42,667 nt of DNA from Desulfobulbus sp. (GCF_030824455.1 NZ_JAVBXR010000079.1:1-42667), one strand, 5' to 3'. Positions 7,586 to 16,503 are shown, counted from the first letter of the stretch. Notes: generated by a model from the letters alone, not told the origin. A program made the numbers and translations.

Positions 7586-10500
7586 GAAACCACCTCACCC
7601 TGTCTCATCCACGCCGAGGCCGAGGATTCTCCGGTAAGCCGCAACACCGCCTCAACGAATTCCTCATCCTTGCAAGGTTTATTGAGGAAAGCCTTGGCTC
7701 CTAACTGGAACGCCTTTTCCTGATGCTTGCTGGAAGTTCGGGAGGTAAGCATAATCACCGGAATATCTTTTCCGCCTGGAAGGTTTGGCAGTTTAGCTAA
7801 AAATTCAAAACCGTTCATACGCGGCATCTCAATGTCCAGGACAATGCAGTCTGGCCGGAATTCGTCCATTTCCAACTGTTCGACGGCATCCAAGCCGTCC
7901 TTTGCCTCAACCGGCGACCACCCGTTTGCGGTAACGAGGCGACTCATGACGCGACGAATGGAGATGGAGTCGTCAACGATCATGACGGTAAACGTTTTCG
8001 GAATCTCGAGCTGGAACATCATTGCATCGGCATGTTCGGCTCGTTCCGCCTCCTCGACAAGGCCAGGAACGTCAAGAATGGGCACGATGCTGCCGTCGCC
8101 CATAACCGCGGCCCCGGAAACACCCGGAACAGTCCGCAGATGGGACCCCAACCCCTTGAGGACAACTTCTTTCTGGCCGCTGACCGAAGGAATCGACAGG
8201 GCGATGGCCCGCCCTTCCGTGGCCAAGACGAGCACGAGGGGCCGAGGGTCGCCCCCCTGCTCTTCCCCCAACCCCAAAAGGGACGGGAGCGAATACCAGG
8301 GGAGAGTGGCTCCGGCAAGTTGGCAGCTCCCCTCTTCCCGCGAAATCGCGTTTTGCTCGATCCGGTGAATGTCGCGAATGTCGTTCAGGGGAATGCCGTA
8401 GGTCACCTCGCCAATGCGCACCAAAAGCGCCCGTACAACCCCCAGGGTCAAGGGCGCCCGGATAACAAAGGTTGTCCCGACGCCCCGTTCGGTTTCCACA
8501 GAAATTGAACCTTGCAATTCCTTGACGTTTTCTTTGACAACGTCCATGCCAACGCCGCGACCGGAGATCTCGCTGATCGTTTTGGTGCTGAACCCTGGAT
8601 AAAAGATCAAATCGGTGAGTTGGCGCTCATCCATTTGATCAACAGTGTCGTGCAGGCCAAAAAGGCGGGCCTTTTCCTTAATCGCCGTGAAATCCAATCC
8701 TTGCCCGTCGTCGCTGAAGCGAAGAACGATGTGGTTGCCCTCGCGTCGTCCGGCAAGGGTGATGGTGGCGATGGCCGGCTTGTTACGCGCCAGACGATCT
8801 GCTTCCGACTCCACCCCGTGATGAACAGCGTTGCGGATCAAGTGCATAAAGGGATCGGCAAGTTTTTCCCAAACCACCCTGTCGAGCTCGACCCGCTCGC
8901 CCTCAACCACCAGGCGCACCCGCTTGCCGAGTCGGGAGGCAACGTCGCGCATGGTGCGGCTCAGGCGCGAGGTTAAGGTGGTCATGGGACTCATTCGAGT
9001 CCGCATCATCTGCACCTGCAGCTCGCGGATGACGCGGTGCTGACGGCTGACGTCGCCGCCAATGCCGCTGTAGATGCCGCCAAGGTTGGTGTTGATGGCG
9101 GCTACGTCGATCGCCGACTCGTTCAAGGACCGGATGATCAGATTCAATTGCGTATAGCGGTCCAATTCCAGGGCGTCAAATTCGGCAAAGCTTTGGCTGG
9201 TTTTAACGTCCGCAACGGAGGCGTCGAGATGGACAAAATGCTCGGACAGGCGATCCAGGGCCTTTACCTCGAATTTTGTCTCCAATTCCAAGGCGATGTC
9301 CTTTAATCTGCGCGTCGTCAATTCCAGCTCATTCAAGGCGTTTTTGAACGACCCCATGTTCTGATCAAAGCCACTAACGCCCACCAGCAATTCGTTGGTC
9401 CAGTTGATCAGCGTATCCAGTTGCGACTGATTGATGCGGATGGTTTTCGCCGCTTCAGCAACAGTCGCCTGCGACAGCGCCGCATCGGCCTCGTCTTCCA
9501 CCTTTTCCATCCACACGGGATCCGCCAAAGCCAATTCTTCGGCCTCTGGCAGTTCTGCAAGGCTCTGCAGCTCCTCCGTCAACTCCAGCGGATTGCTCTC
9601 CAGGAAGAAACTTGACAACCGCCGATGCATGTCCGCCTGTCTGTCTGCGGTCACGGTTTCCGACGACTCAACCAGCATGCCGAGCATATCCACCGATTCC
9701 GCCAAGGCGTTGACCATGCCCGGATCGAGCCGCTGCGCCCTCTCGTACAGCCAATCAAGGAAATCCTCCACTCCATGGGCGAACGAGGCGATGTCGTTCA
9801 AGCCAATGACGGCAGAGGCGCCTTTGATGGTATGCACCGCCCGCCGGATCTTGCGAATTTCCTCCCGGTGTTCGGGAGACAACTGCGTTTCGCTGTCTAC
9901 TTCCGACTCCAAAATCTGCAGCGATTGATGCAATTGCTGGAAATGCTCCTCCGCCTCCTCCAGAAAACCTTCCTGGAGCAACTGTTTTTCTTCTTCGCTG
10001 AAGAGATCGCCCTGCAACGATCCCCCGCTTTGCTTGCCTGCCGGAGCCGCCGGAGTTGCTCGAGGCGGCGCAGTCTTCGCCGTGCTCTGCTCGCGTGCGA
10101 CGTCCGAACTCCCCCCGAACAGTCCCCCTTCCCCCGATTCGTGCATGCAGCCATTGAGTTGCTCGAGCAACTGTTCGGCACGCTGCTCGTCAAAATGATC
10201 CGGGGTATAAATGAGGGTTGCCAGCAACTCGAGTGATTCCGAGAGCAGCGTCACCATGCGCTGATCCACCGAGGCGGCCGACTCATACAACCAGTCCAGA
10301 ACATCCTCAACCAGGTGTCCATACGCAGCAAGATCAGACAGCCCGATGACCGCGGCGGCGCCCTTGACGGTGTGCACGGATCGACGAATTTTCTGCACAA
10401 CCTCGCGCAACTGGCCGGATATCGGAGTCGGACCAGCAATATGCGACTCCAGATACTGCATCGCCTGACTGAGTTCTTCTAGATGCTCCTCGGCTTCGGC

Positions 10501-11004
10501 GCGAAATTCTCCAAGCAATTCATCGTCGGCAACGAAACCCATCGGGTCGGCCGTCAAGCCCTCCACTTCCTCCAGGAAATCCCCGTCAAGCATCGGCATT
10601 ATCGGCTCACCGGGGCCAGAACCTATCTTGCCAAAATCCGCCACGGTTTGGTTGAGCAGCGCCTCTTCTTCCACGGGCAACCCCTGACGCAATTGCAGAC
10701 AATACTGATCAAACCGATCCGCCGTTGCCCCCATGGCGGCAAACGCCTCCGACGAAAGAGCCAGTTTGCCTTCCCGGATACGGTCCAACGCGCTCTCCAT
10801 ACAGCCGGCAATCTGACTCATGCCCTTGACGCCAACCATGGAAGACGCGCCCTTGATGATGTGCACCAATCGGTACACCTCGTCAAAAATTTCCGCCTTG
10901 GCGGAAGCCGTCTGCAACTCCTCGACCCCTTTCTTGATAATCGGGATATAGGACTGCACTTCATCAATATATCCCAAGAAGAAATCGTTATCGTCCTGCG
11001 CCAT
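7582..11004 (-). CDS. cheA: CheA-type hybrid histidine kinase with three HPt domains and a receiver
   Basis: A 1140-residue kinase. Three HPt domains carry phosphoacceptor-type motifs: VHIIKGASS (His about 48), VHTVKGAAA (His about 211) and VHTIKGASA (His about 391). The dimerisation and ATP-binding core follows, with the N box HLIRNAVHHGVES, G1 DDGQGLD and G2 GRGVGMDVV. A CheW-like domain (GVVRALLVRIGEVTYGIPLNDIRDI) and a C-terminal receiver (VMIVDDSISIRR, phospho-Asp in CIVLDIEMPRMNG, Lys in LNKPC) complete it. This order resembles ChpA/PilL of type IV pilus pathways more than flagellar CheA. I start at ATG 11004, with GGGAG seven bases upstream; a TTG at 11007 is less likely. HPt2 and HPt3 are very alike (DWLYE.A tails), so one probably arose by duplication. 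The protein should phosphorylate the response regulators encoded just upstream. Confidence 0.95.
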   Translation of the reverse strand: MAQDDNDFFLGYIDEVQSYIPIIKKGVEELQTASAKAEIFDEVYRLVHIIKGASSMVGVKGMSQIAGCMESALDRIREGKLALSSEAFAAMGATADRFDQYCLQLRQGLPVEEEALLNQTVADFGKIGSGPGEPIMPMLDGDFLEEVEGLTADPMGFVADDELLGEFRAEAEEHLEELSQAMQYLESHIAGPTPISGQLREVVQKIRRSVHTVKGAAAVIGLSDLAAYGHLVEDVLDWLYESAASVDQRMVTLLSESLELLATLIYTPDHFDEQRAEQLLEQLNGCMHESGEGGLFGGSSDVAREQSTAKTAPPRATPAAPAGKQSGGSLQGDLFSEEEKQLLQEGFLEEAEEHFQQLHQSLQILESEVDSETQLSPEHREEIRKIRRAVHTIKGASAVIGLNDIASFAHGVEDFLDWLYERAQRLDPGMVNALAESVDMLGMLVESSETVTADRQADMHRRLSSFFLESNPLELTEELQSLAELPEAEELALADPVWMEKVEDEADAALSQATVAEAAKTIRINQSQLDTLINWTNELLVGVSGFDQNMGSFKNALNELELTTRRLKDIALELETKFEVKALDRLSEHFVHLDASVADVKTSQSFAEFDALELDRYTQLNLIIRSLNESAIDVAAINTNLGGIYSGIGGDVSRQHRVIRELQVQMMRTRMSPMTTLTSRLSRTMRDVASRLGKRVRLVVEGERVELDRVVWEKLADPFMHLIRNAVHHGVESEADRLARNKPAIATITLAGRREGNHIVLRFSDDGQGLDFTAIKEKARLFGLHDTVDQMDERQLTDLIFYPGFSTKTISEISGRGVGMDVVKENVKELQGSISVETERGVGTTFVIRAPLTLGVVRALLVRIGEVTYGIPLNDIRDIHRIEQNAISREEGSCQLAGATLPWYSLPSLLGLGEEQGGDPRPLVLVLATEGRAIALSIPSVSGQKEVVLKGLGSHLRTVPGVSGAAVMGDGSIVPILDVPGLVEEAERAEHADAMMFQLEIPKTFTVMIVDDSISIRRVMSRLVTANGWSPVEAKDGLDAVEQLEMDEFRPDCIVLDIEMPRMNGFEFLAKLPNLPGGKDIPVIMLTSRTSSKHQEKAFQLGAKAFLNKPCKDEEFVEAVLRLTGESSASAWMRQGEVVS

Positions 11005-11055
11005 CAATCCTCTCCCGTGAAAAAAACAGCCTCACATCAATCATATTGGCCGCCA

Positions 11056-11658
11056 TTACCGCCATTTTCTCAATTGAGGCGCATTCCCCAGCTTGTCGCT
11101 CTCCAAGATGTGCACCGTGCGGCTGCCGACAACCAACACCCCTTTGAAAAACGGGGATAAAGCAGCCAGGGGGTCGCCTTCTGAGCAGACGTATGCTCCG
11201 AGGTGGTCGCGCTGTTCATCGATATTGACAACGCCGGTGATCCTGTCGACCACCAGGCAAAATTTGAAGTCCTGCTGCTTGAACAGCACGTAGGAGCGCT
11301 TAAAACTGCGGCCGCGATCACACTTGATTTTAAAAAGCGCAATGAAATCGACGACAGAGAGGATCTCTCCCCGAATCTGCACAATCCCGGCGATCCAAGG
11401 AGCAATGTTTGGCAAAGGCGTGACCTGGGGCAACTCGCCAATCTCCTGAATGGAGTCAGTGGGCAGGGCCATCTCATCATTGCCCAGAATGAAAGAGATG
11501 TACGGCCTTTTCTTGCGGAGACTGCGCGCAGCCTGCTCTTTCAGGACCGCCATGTCCTGCGCCAGTGCAGGCGCTGTATCGCAATCAACGGCATCAAGAA
11601 GCGCTTGCAGGGATTTTCCCTGCTCGTCGGAAACCTGCAGTGGGGACATGTTGCTCAC
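11056..11658 (-). CDS. cheW: CheW coupling protein with N-terminal extension
   Basis: A 200-residue protein with a CheW domain from about residue 50 on: YISFILGNDEMALPTDSIQEIGELPQVTPLPNIAPWIAGIVQIRGEILSVVDFIALF is a clear match, including the RGEILSVVD core. The first 50 residues (ALLDAVDCDTAPALAQDMAVLKEQAARSL) look helical and are not part of the fold. GTG 11658 is chosen because AGG sits six bases upstream; an ATG at 11649 is the alternative. It lies between the CheY-like gene and cheA with short gaps and is the best-conserved of the three CheW proteins here, so it is the likeliest general receptor-kinase coupler. Confidence 0.92.
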   Translation of the reverse strand: MSNMSPLQVSDEQGKSLQALLDAVDCDTAPALAQDMAVLKEQAARSLRKKRPYISFILGNDEMALPTDSIQEIGELPQVTPLPNIAPWIAGIVQIRGEILSVVDFIALFKIKCDRGRSFKRSYVLFKQQDFKFCLVVDRITGVVNIDEQRDHLGAYVCSEGDPLAALSPFFKGVLVVGSRTVHILESDKLGNAPQLRKWR

Positions 11659-11710
11659 AATTGGCCTGGAAAATTATTACAAAAGCTATTAAATATCGAG
11701 AGGATAGGCG

Positions 11711-12073
11711 TCAAGAGAGCAGCTTGACCGCGTTTGCGAACAGCTCAGCCGCGTCAAAGGGTTTGGTCATATAGACGTCGGCCCCCTGTTTCTTCCCCCA
11801 AAATTCATCGCTCTTCTGATTTTTCGAGGTCAGCAGGATAATGGGGAGATCCTGGCGCATCGTCTTGATTTTACGGCAGGCCTGAAACCCATTCAGCTTG
11901 GGCATGATGACGTCCAACACCACCAAGATTGGATTTTCCGTCTCCACCATGGCCACGGCCTCTTCACCGTCGGCGGCGGTGACCACCTGATACCCATTCT
12001 GCTCAAACGGCGCGCGCATCATGTTAAGTTGGGTGGGACTGTCGTCGACAACGAGTATTTTTCCTTTAGCCAT
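11711..12073 (-). CDS. CheY/PilG-like single-domain response regulator
   Basis: This 120-residue protein is a bare receiver domain. It has the acidic pair D10/D11 (ILVVDDSPT), phospho-Asp D54 (VVLDVIMPKLNG), the switch Thr (ILLTSKN) and the conserved Lys (MTKPFD). KKQGADVYMTKPFD and the short helices resemble PilG/PilH-type regulators. There is no output domain, so it must act by protein contact. It lies between the PATAN regulator and cheW on the same strand and is the likely main phosphate acceptor from the CheA hybrid kinase. Confidence 0.95.
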   Translation of the reverse strand: MAKGKILVVDDSPTQLNMMRAPFEQNGYQVVTAADGEEAVAMVETENPILVVLDVIMPKLNGFQACRKIKTMRQDLPIILLTSKNQKSDEFWGKKQGADVYMTKPFDAAELFANAVKLLS

Positions 12074-12127
12074 GGCGCTTCTCCTTGTTCAGTTTGTCGC
12101 CCTAGCGGCGACCACTCTTGGGATGGA

Positions 12128-13498
12128 TTAAATATGTTTTTCGATCTCGGCAATCATCTTGTCAGGATCGAATGGTTTGGTCAAATAGGCGGATGATCCC
12201 GCCATTTTTCCTTTCATTTTATTGATAAACCCGTCTTTGCTGGTCAGCATGATAACCGGGATGTCCCTGAATTCTTTGTTGCCTTTAATAATCGACAAAA
12301 TCTTATACCCATCCATTTTCGGAAGGATGACATCAAGCATGATCAAATCGGGACGCTCCTCGCTAATCTTGCTCAGCGCCTCAAGGCCGTCTGCGGCCTC
12401 GATCACCCGGTACCCCTGGCGACTCAGGGTAATAGCGATCACCTTCCTGGTGGTGGAACTGTCCTCCACAACAAGAATCAATTTCTGATCATCCGCCGCC
12501 TCCCCTGTGGTTTCCATCGGGACAACGGTTGCGGATGGGCTTGCGGCCGCCGCCTTTACTTCAGTAGAATTCTGCGCCAGATGATCGAGCAACAGTTTCA
12601 ATTGGTTGGCAAACAACGCCTTTTCGGGCGCCATCTTTGCCGCTTTATCAAGATAACCAAGGGCCTCTTGAAAATTGAGGCTGTTGACGCTCACCAAGCC
12701 GAGACAATAGATGGAGGTCAAACTGCGGGGAAATTTTTTTAGAATTCGGCTATAGCGATTTTTGGATTGTTCTAGGTACGTTGCATCAGCCTCGCCTGAA
12801 TGGATCAAGGCTTCCCGAGAGATGATCAGATGCCCCCGACAGTAGTGGCAGGTCGTCGTATTTTTATTGAGGGGCGCCCAACAAAAATAGCATTTCCGCG
12901 CGACGTCTTCAGTCAGACGCGAGGATACCGCCCTGAATTTCTGCTGTTCTTCCTTGACCAGAGGATTTTCGGGATCGAGACTGCCGGCCATGTTCAAGGC
13001 CTTCTTCATGATGCCGACATTGCCTTGAATCCTGGAATACCACACCCAGGCAACCGCATTGTTTTTATTTATCTTCAGGTACTGAACAAGATCCTTATAC
13101 GACTCCTTGTACTGCTGCATCTCTGCTTTTTCGATGGCCGATGCCAGCAATCCTTCGCCAGATTCATCAAATAAACTTTTCCTTTCGTCCTTGAGTTTTG
13201 AAACTTCCAGCAAAATATTGATCAACGAGTTGGTAATCGTTTGGCTGCATGGACGAAGCTGGAAAAGTTCAATTTGCACATCATCCCAGGAGAGAATCTC
13301 TATAGCGGCGTCTATCCCTTGCTGGTTGCCGAGTTGGGCGTTAATCAGATCTCCGTGGTCAATGTCAAGAAACCCCTGCTTATCTTCCTTGCGAACATGA
13401 AGGGTCTGCGATTTTTTCTCCAGTGAAAAAATTTGCAAAATATTATCAATAGAAAATCCATCGATTTTTTTTGTTGTTTTTGTCATCGCATATTTCAT
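12128..13498 (-). CDS. PATAN (DUF4388) - TPR - zinc ribbon - receiver response regulator
   Basis: A 456-residue protein. Residues about 5-95 (IDGFSIDNILQIFSLEKKSQTLHVRKEDKQGFLDIDHGDLINAQLG) match the PATAN/DUF4388 domain found in PatA-like regulators. Helical, TPR-like segments follow. A zinc ribbon then appears: C203-Y-F-C206 and C217-H-Y-C220. More TPR-like helices (YSRILKKFPRSLTSIYCLGLV...) lead to a C-terminal receiver with acidic residues in LILVVEDSSTTRK, phospho-Asp in LIMLDVILPKMDG and Lys in LTKPFD. It has no DNA-binding domain. The start is uncertain: ATG 13498 is chosen, with ATG 13486 and TTG 13537 possible, and no strong Shine-Dalgarno decides. Being first in the operon, it is probably an output or scaffold protein of the CheA pathway. 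Confidence 0.82.
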   Translation of the reverse strand: MKYAMTKTTKKIDGFSIDNILQIFSLEKKSQTLHVRKEDKQGFLDIDHGDLINAQLGNQQGIDAAIEILSWDDVQIELFQLRPCSQTITNSLINILLEVSKLKDERKSLFDESGEGLLASAIEKAEMQQYKESYKDLVQYLKINKNNAVAWVWYSRIQGNVGIMKKALNMAGSLDPENPLVKEEQQKFRAVSSRLTEDVARKCYFCWAPLNKNTTTCHYCRGHLIISREALIHSGEADATYLEQSKNRYSRILKKFPRSLTSIYCLGLVSVNSLNFQEALGYLDKAAKMAPEKALFANQLKLLLDHLAQNSTEVKAAAASPSATVVPMETTGEAADDQKLILVVEDSSTTRKVIAITLSRQGYRVIEAADGLEALSKISEERPDLIMLDVILPKMDGYKILSIIKGNKEFRDIPVIMLTSKDGFINKMKGKMAGSSAYLTKPFDPDKMIAEIEKHI

Positions 13499-13531
13499 AT
13501 AAACTGCATTCTCATACCAAAGAATATTGCA

Positions 13532-13553
13532 ATGCAAAAATAATTTTTTGCAT
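13532..13553. promoter_or_regulatory. Dyad upstream of the PATAN regulator gene
   Basis: Perfect arms ATGCAAAAA (13532-13540) and TTTTTGCAT (13545-13553) flank TAAT. The dyad lies 34 bases before the chosen start of the gene reading leftwards. It could be an operator for a dimeric regulator or a stem in the leader; nothing identifies the binding protein. Confidence 0.4.
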
Positions 13554-14124
13554 TTTAATCAAAGTATCCGACGAATACAGACCGGAACAGACTTTCTCTT
13601 GATTGCAAGCCACCACAACATCAGATATTAGAAATACAGTTGCCCGAAGAAATCTTTCCCCATCGGACGATCCAGGACAACAGGAACTTTCTGCAACAAA
13701 GTGCAGATTGCGCTGTCGGCAACAGTTCTCAAGCAAGAATGAGCCCCATAAAAACAACCCATTGATTTCGCGCGACCGTACCAGGCAGGACATGTCGAGG
13801 CGCGCCAAGAACGACCTCAAACGTGACCAAGAGCGCCCAGTTCGTTGTGTGCCCCAGAATTGATTGTGGGGGAAAAAAAAGAAAAAGCAAAAAGAAAAAA
13901 GATAACTTCGGGGAAATATCTCCGTGGCCCTGCGCATGAGGCGCAGCGATCCTGATGGGCGCATGAGCAAGGCATGCATTGGCAAACAGAACGGACCGTT
14001 GTCCATCGTCCAAGTTTTTCTCCCCGATTCAGCGTTTAATATTGACCTTCCCGCGCAGACAACTTGAAGCTGAAGCAGTGCCGCTGCAAACCGGATTGCC
14101 ACATCACGGTACGGCAGGAGCTAT

Positions 14125-14149
14125 TTGCCAGGCTGGCAACAGTCCTGCG
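14125..14149 (+). promoter_or_regulatory. Palindrome overlapping a sigma-54-like site ahead of the T6SS operon
   Basis: TTGCCAG-G-CTGGCAA (14125-14139) is a perfect 15-base palindrome. Its right arm begins the sequence TGGCAACAGTCCTGCG (14134-14149), which has the GG and GC doublets ten bases apart as in -24/-12 promoters. A transcript starting here would have a leader of about 300 bases before tssB. T6SS operons in several bacteria are sigma-54 dependent, which makes the match plausible, but it is less close to consensus than the site at 4991-5007. Confidence 0.3.
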
Positions 14150-14457
14150 CACACCGCGGAAAGCGGCAAAGACCGGGCAATGGACAGACTCACACAATGA
14201 ATGCAATGTGAAAGGTCTCCTCTCAAGGGGGGCTATTATTTTTTGAGGATGACTGCAGCGCTTGGATTTGGTTGTAACGGCAGGCAGTTCGTCAAAAATT
14301 TACAGTGAGGACAGCTTTAACAGCTGGGAGTATTTCGGGAAATTTCCTTTACTTTCAAAATCGGTTTCCCCTACAATTCCAGTTGTGGCGTAGAAGACGG
14401 ACGGCGGATGACCGGGGTCACAATGTTTTATCATATCTCAACGGAGAGGTAGCACAC

Positions 14458-14955
14458 ATGCAGGAAGAATCGGTAGCACCCAAGGAACGAGTCAACATAA
14501 CCTATCGCCCAGCAACCGGCGACGCCAAGGAAGAGGTCGAACTTCCGTTAAAAATGTTAATAGTTGGTGATTTCACCCTGGCGAAGGACGACAGGAGTGT
14601 TGAAGAACGCGATCCCATTAACATTGATAAAGATAACTTTAACGACGTCCTCAAAGCGCAGAATTTAGCGGTGGATTTGAGCGTAGCCAATACGCTTACC
14701 GACCAGCCTGACGAAAAGATGACGTTGAATCTGAAGTTCAACTCGTTGAAGGATTTCGATCCTGACTCCATCGTTCAGCAGGTTCCCGAGCTCAAGCAGA
14801 TGATGGAATTGCGTGAAGCGATCAAGGGCATGAAAGGGCCATTGGGGAATGTGCCGGAATTCAGGAAAAAAATTCAGTCTATTATTGATGACCCTGCGTT
14901 GAGAGACAAAATTCTCAACGAGATGGGTATCGGCGATAAAAAGGGAGAGGCGTAA
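14458..14955 (+). CDS. tssB: T6SS sheath small subunit TssB (VipA)
   Basis: A 165-residue protein, the usual TssB length. It contains VELPLKMLIVGDFTLAKDDRSVEERDPINIDKDNFNDVLKAQNLAVDLSVAN and MTLNLKFNSLKDFDPDSIVQQVPELKQMMELREAI, the two landmark blocks of the family. TssB pairs with TssC to build the contractile cytoplasmic sheath. I start at ATG 14458, preceded by GAGAGGT; an in-frame upstream extension to 14305 has no family similarity. It heads the T6SS operon, two bases before tssC. Confidence 0.97.
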   Translation: MQEESVAPKERVNITYRPATGDAKEEVELPLKMLIVGDFTLAKDDRSVEERDPINIDKDNFNDVLKAQNLAVDLSVANTLTDQPDEKMTLNLKFNSLKDFDPDSIVQQVPELKQMMELREAIKGMKGPLGNVPEFRKKIQSIIDDPALRDKILNEMGIGDKKGEA

Positions 14956-14957
14956 CA

Positions 14958-16436
14958 ATGGCTGAAGAACTGAAAGTTGAAGAAAAGGGTGCTGAAACCA
15001 CTGAAAGTTTATCGCTGATAGACGACATACTTTCGGCAACCAAATTGACTCCAGAGAACGAGTCCTATTCGGTCGCCAAAAAAGGCGTGGAAGCGCTGAT
15101 TGCGCAGATTTTTCAGCCGGGTAAATCAGTGGAGAAGATCAACGCCCTGATCTGCGACGAAATGATTGCCGAGCTGGACAAGAAAATGAGCCGCCAGCTG
15201 GATGAAATCCTGCATCACTCGGATTTTCAAAAAATGGAATCCTCCTGGCGTTCGCTGAAATTCATTGTTGACCGGACCAATTTCAGGGAAAACATCAAAC
15301 TCGAGATCATGAACCTCAGCAAGCAGGACATGCTCGACGATTTTTCCGACGCTCCCGAGGTGGTGCAGTCCGGACTGTACAAGGTTGCGTACTCTCGCGA
15401 ATACGGACAGTTCGGCGGCCAGCCCTACGCTGCCATAATCGGCAACTACGAATTTGGCCCAGGACCGCAAGATATTAAATTGCTCCAGGATCTGGCTGCG
15501 GTTTCCGCCATGTCGCATGCCCCATTCATTGCGGCCACCAGTGCAGAGATGTTTGGCATCGATGATTTTTCCAAGCTTCCGGATTTGAAGGATCTCAAAT
15601 CTATCTTTGAAGGCCCTCAATACGCCAGATGGCAGGCATTCAGGAATTCTGAAGATTCCCATTATGTGGGCCTTACCGTGCCGCATTTTCTTCTCCGCCT
15701 CCCGTATGGTCCGTCTTCCAACCCGACGAAAAGCTTCACCTACGAAGAAAGCGTCTCCGCAGGAAATGATCGTTTTCTATGGGGCAATGCAGCCTTCGCC
15801 TTTGCCACCCGGCTGACCGAAAGTTTTGCCAACTACCGTTGGTGCGCCAACATCATTGGCCCGCAGGGCGGGGGAACGGTCGAGAACCTGGAACTGTACC
15901 AGTACGAATCCATGGGGGCCATTCAAACAAAGATTCCGACCGAAATCGTCATTACCGACCGCAAGGAATTCGAACTGGCAGAAGAGGGATTCATCGCCTT
16001 GACTATGCGGAAAGGGAGCAACAACGCCGCCTTCTTCTCGGCTCAATCATGCCAGAAACCGAAAAATTTCGGCATCAGCAAGGAAGGAAAAGAGGCGGAA
16101 CTCAACTACAAGCTGGGCACCCAACTCCCCTACATGTTCGTCGTCAACCGCTTGGCGCACTATATCAAGGTGATTCAGCGGGAAAACATCGGTTCTTTTA
16201 AGGAACGGGGAGAACTGGAGGACGAACTGAACAAGTGGATTGGGCAGTATGTTGTTGAAATGGATAATCCGACGGCGAGCACCCGCGCGAAAAAACCGCT
16301 CCGTTCCGCCCAGATCAAGGTAGAGGATGTTGATGGAGAACCGGGGTGGTACCGGGTCTCCATGATGGTCAGGCCCCATTTCAAGTACATGGGATCCTCC
16401 TTCACCCTCTCTCTGGTTGGCAAACTCGACAAGTAA
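14958..16436 (+). CDS. tssC: T6SS sheath large subunit TssC (VipB)
   Basis: A 492-residue protein of normal family length. Diagnostic blocks include ILHHSDFQKMESSWRSLKFIVDRTNFRENIKLEIMN, GNYEFGPGPQDIKLLQDLAAVSAMSHAPFIAATS, FLWGNAAFAFATRLTESFANYRWCANIIGPQGGG and the closing GSSFTLSLVGKLDK. With TssB it forms the sheath whose contraction drives the Hcp/VgrG needle outwards, and ClpV later recycles it. The ATG follows GGAGAGGCGTAACA. A shorter-identity paralogue fused to a TssB-like part is encoded at 31304-32764. Confidence 0.98.
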   Translation: MAEELKVEEKGAETTESLSLIDDILSATKLTPENESYSVAKKGVEALIAQIFQPGKSVEKINALICDEMIAELDKKMSRQLDEILHHSDFQKMESSWRSLKFIVDRTNFRENIKLEIMNLSKQDMLDDFSDAPEVVQSGLYKVAYSREYGQFGGQPYAAIIGNYEFGPGPQDIKLLQDLAAVSAMSHAPFIAATSAEMFGIDDFSKLPDLKDLKSIFEGPQYARWQAFRNSEDSHYVGLTVPHFLLRLPYGPSSNPTKSFTYEESVSAGNDRFLWGNAAFAFATRLTESFANYRWCANIIGPQGGGTVENLELYQYESMGAIQTKIPTEIVITDRKEFELAEEGFIALTMRKGSNNAAFFSAQSCQKPKNFGISKEGKEAELNYKLGTQLPYMFVVNRLAHYIKVIQRENIGSFKERGELEDELNKWIGQYVVEMDNPTASTRAKKPLRSAQIKVEDVDGEPGWYRVSMMVRPHFKYMGSSFTLSLVGKLDK

Positions 16437-16503
16437 GCACGCGTAATCAATCCGGTCCCAAGGGACCATGTTTCTCAACTACCAACACAAGGAGAACGAG
16501 CAG

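Larger units (their letters stand above)
13499..14457. other. Divergent intergenic region (about 960 bases) with several dyads
   Basis: I see no convincing gene here. A long minus-strand frame (13512-14102) is rejected because it reads through an A-rich tract (13868-13900) as a run of Phe. The region separates the minus-strand chemosensory operon from the plus-strand T6SS operon and must hold both promoters. It contains a nine-base-arm dyad at 13532-13553, a small hairpin CTGCGC-ATGAG-GCGCAG at 13930-13946 with GCGCATGAG repeated at 13959-13967, and a palindrome overlapping a sigma-54-like site at 14125-14149. The A-rich tract could be a bent or UP-like element. Confidence 0.6.

Noticed and set aside
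9625-10236. Long plus-strand frames opposite cheA
   Set aside because: They are antisense shadows of a GC-rich gene with clear domains; their translations are Arg/Leu/Gln-rich with no pattern.
13512-14102. A 196-codon minus-strand reading frame in the intergenic region
   Set aside because: It translates an A-rich tract as a Phe run, has no domain-like pattern and no good ribosome site, and sits where two divergent promoters are expected.
14064-14246. A TTG-started, cysteine-containing 60-codon frame (KLKQCRCKPDCH...) before tssB
   Set aside because: The frame looks slightly protein-like, possibly a gene remnant, but there is no Shine-Dalgarno sequence, no recognisable family, and it overlaps the candidate promoter region.
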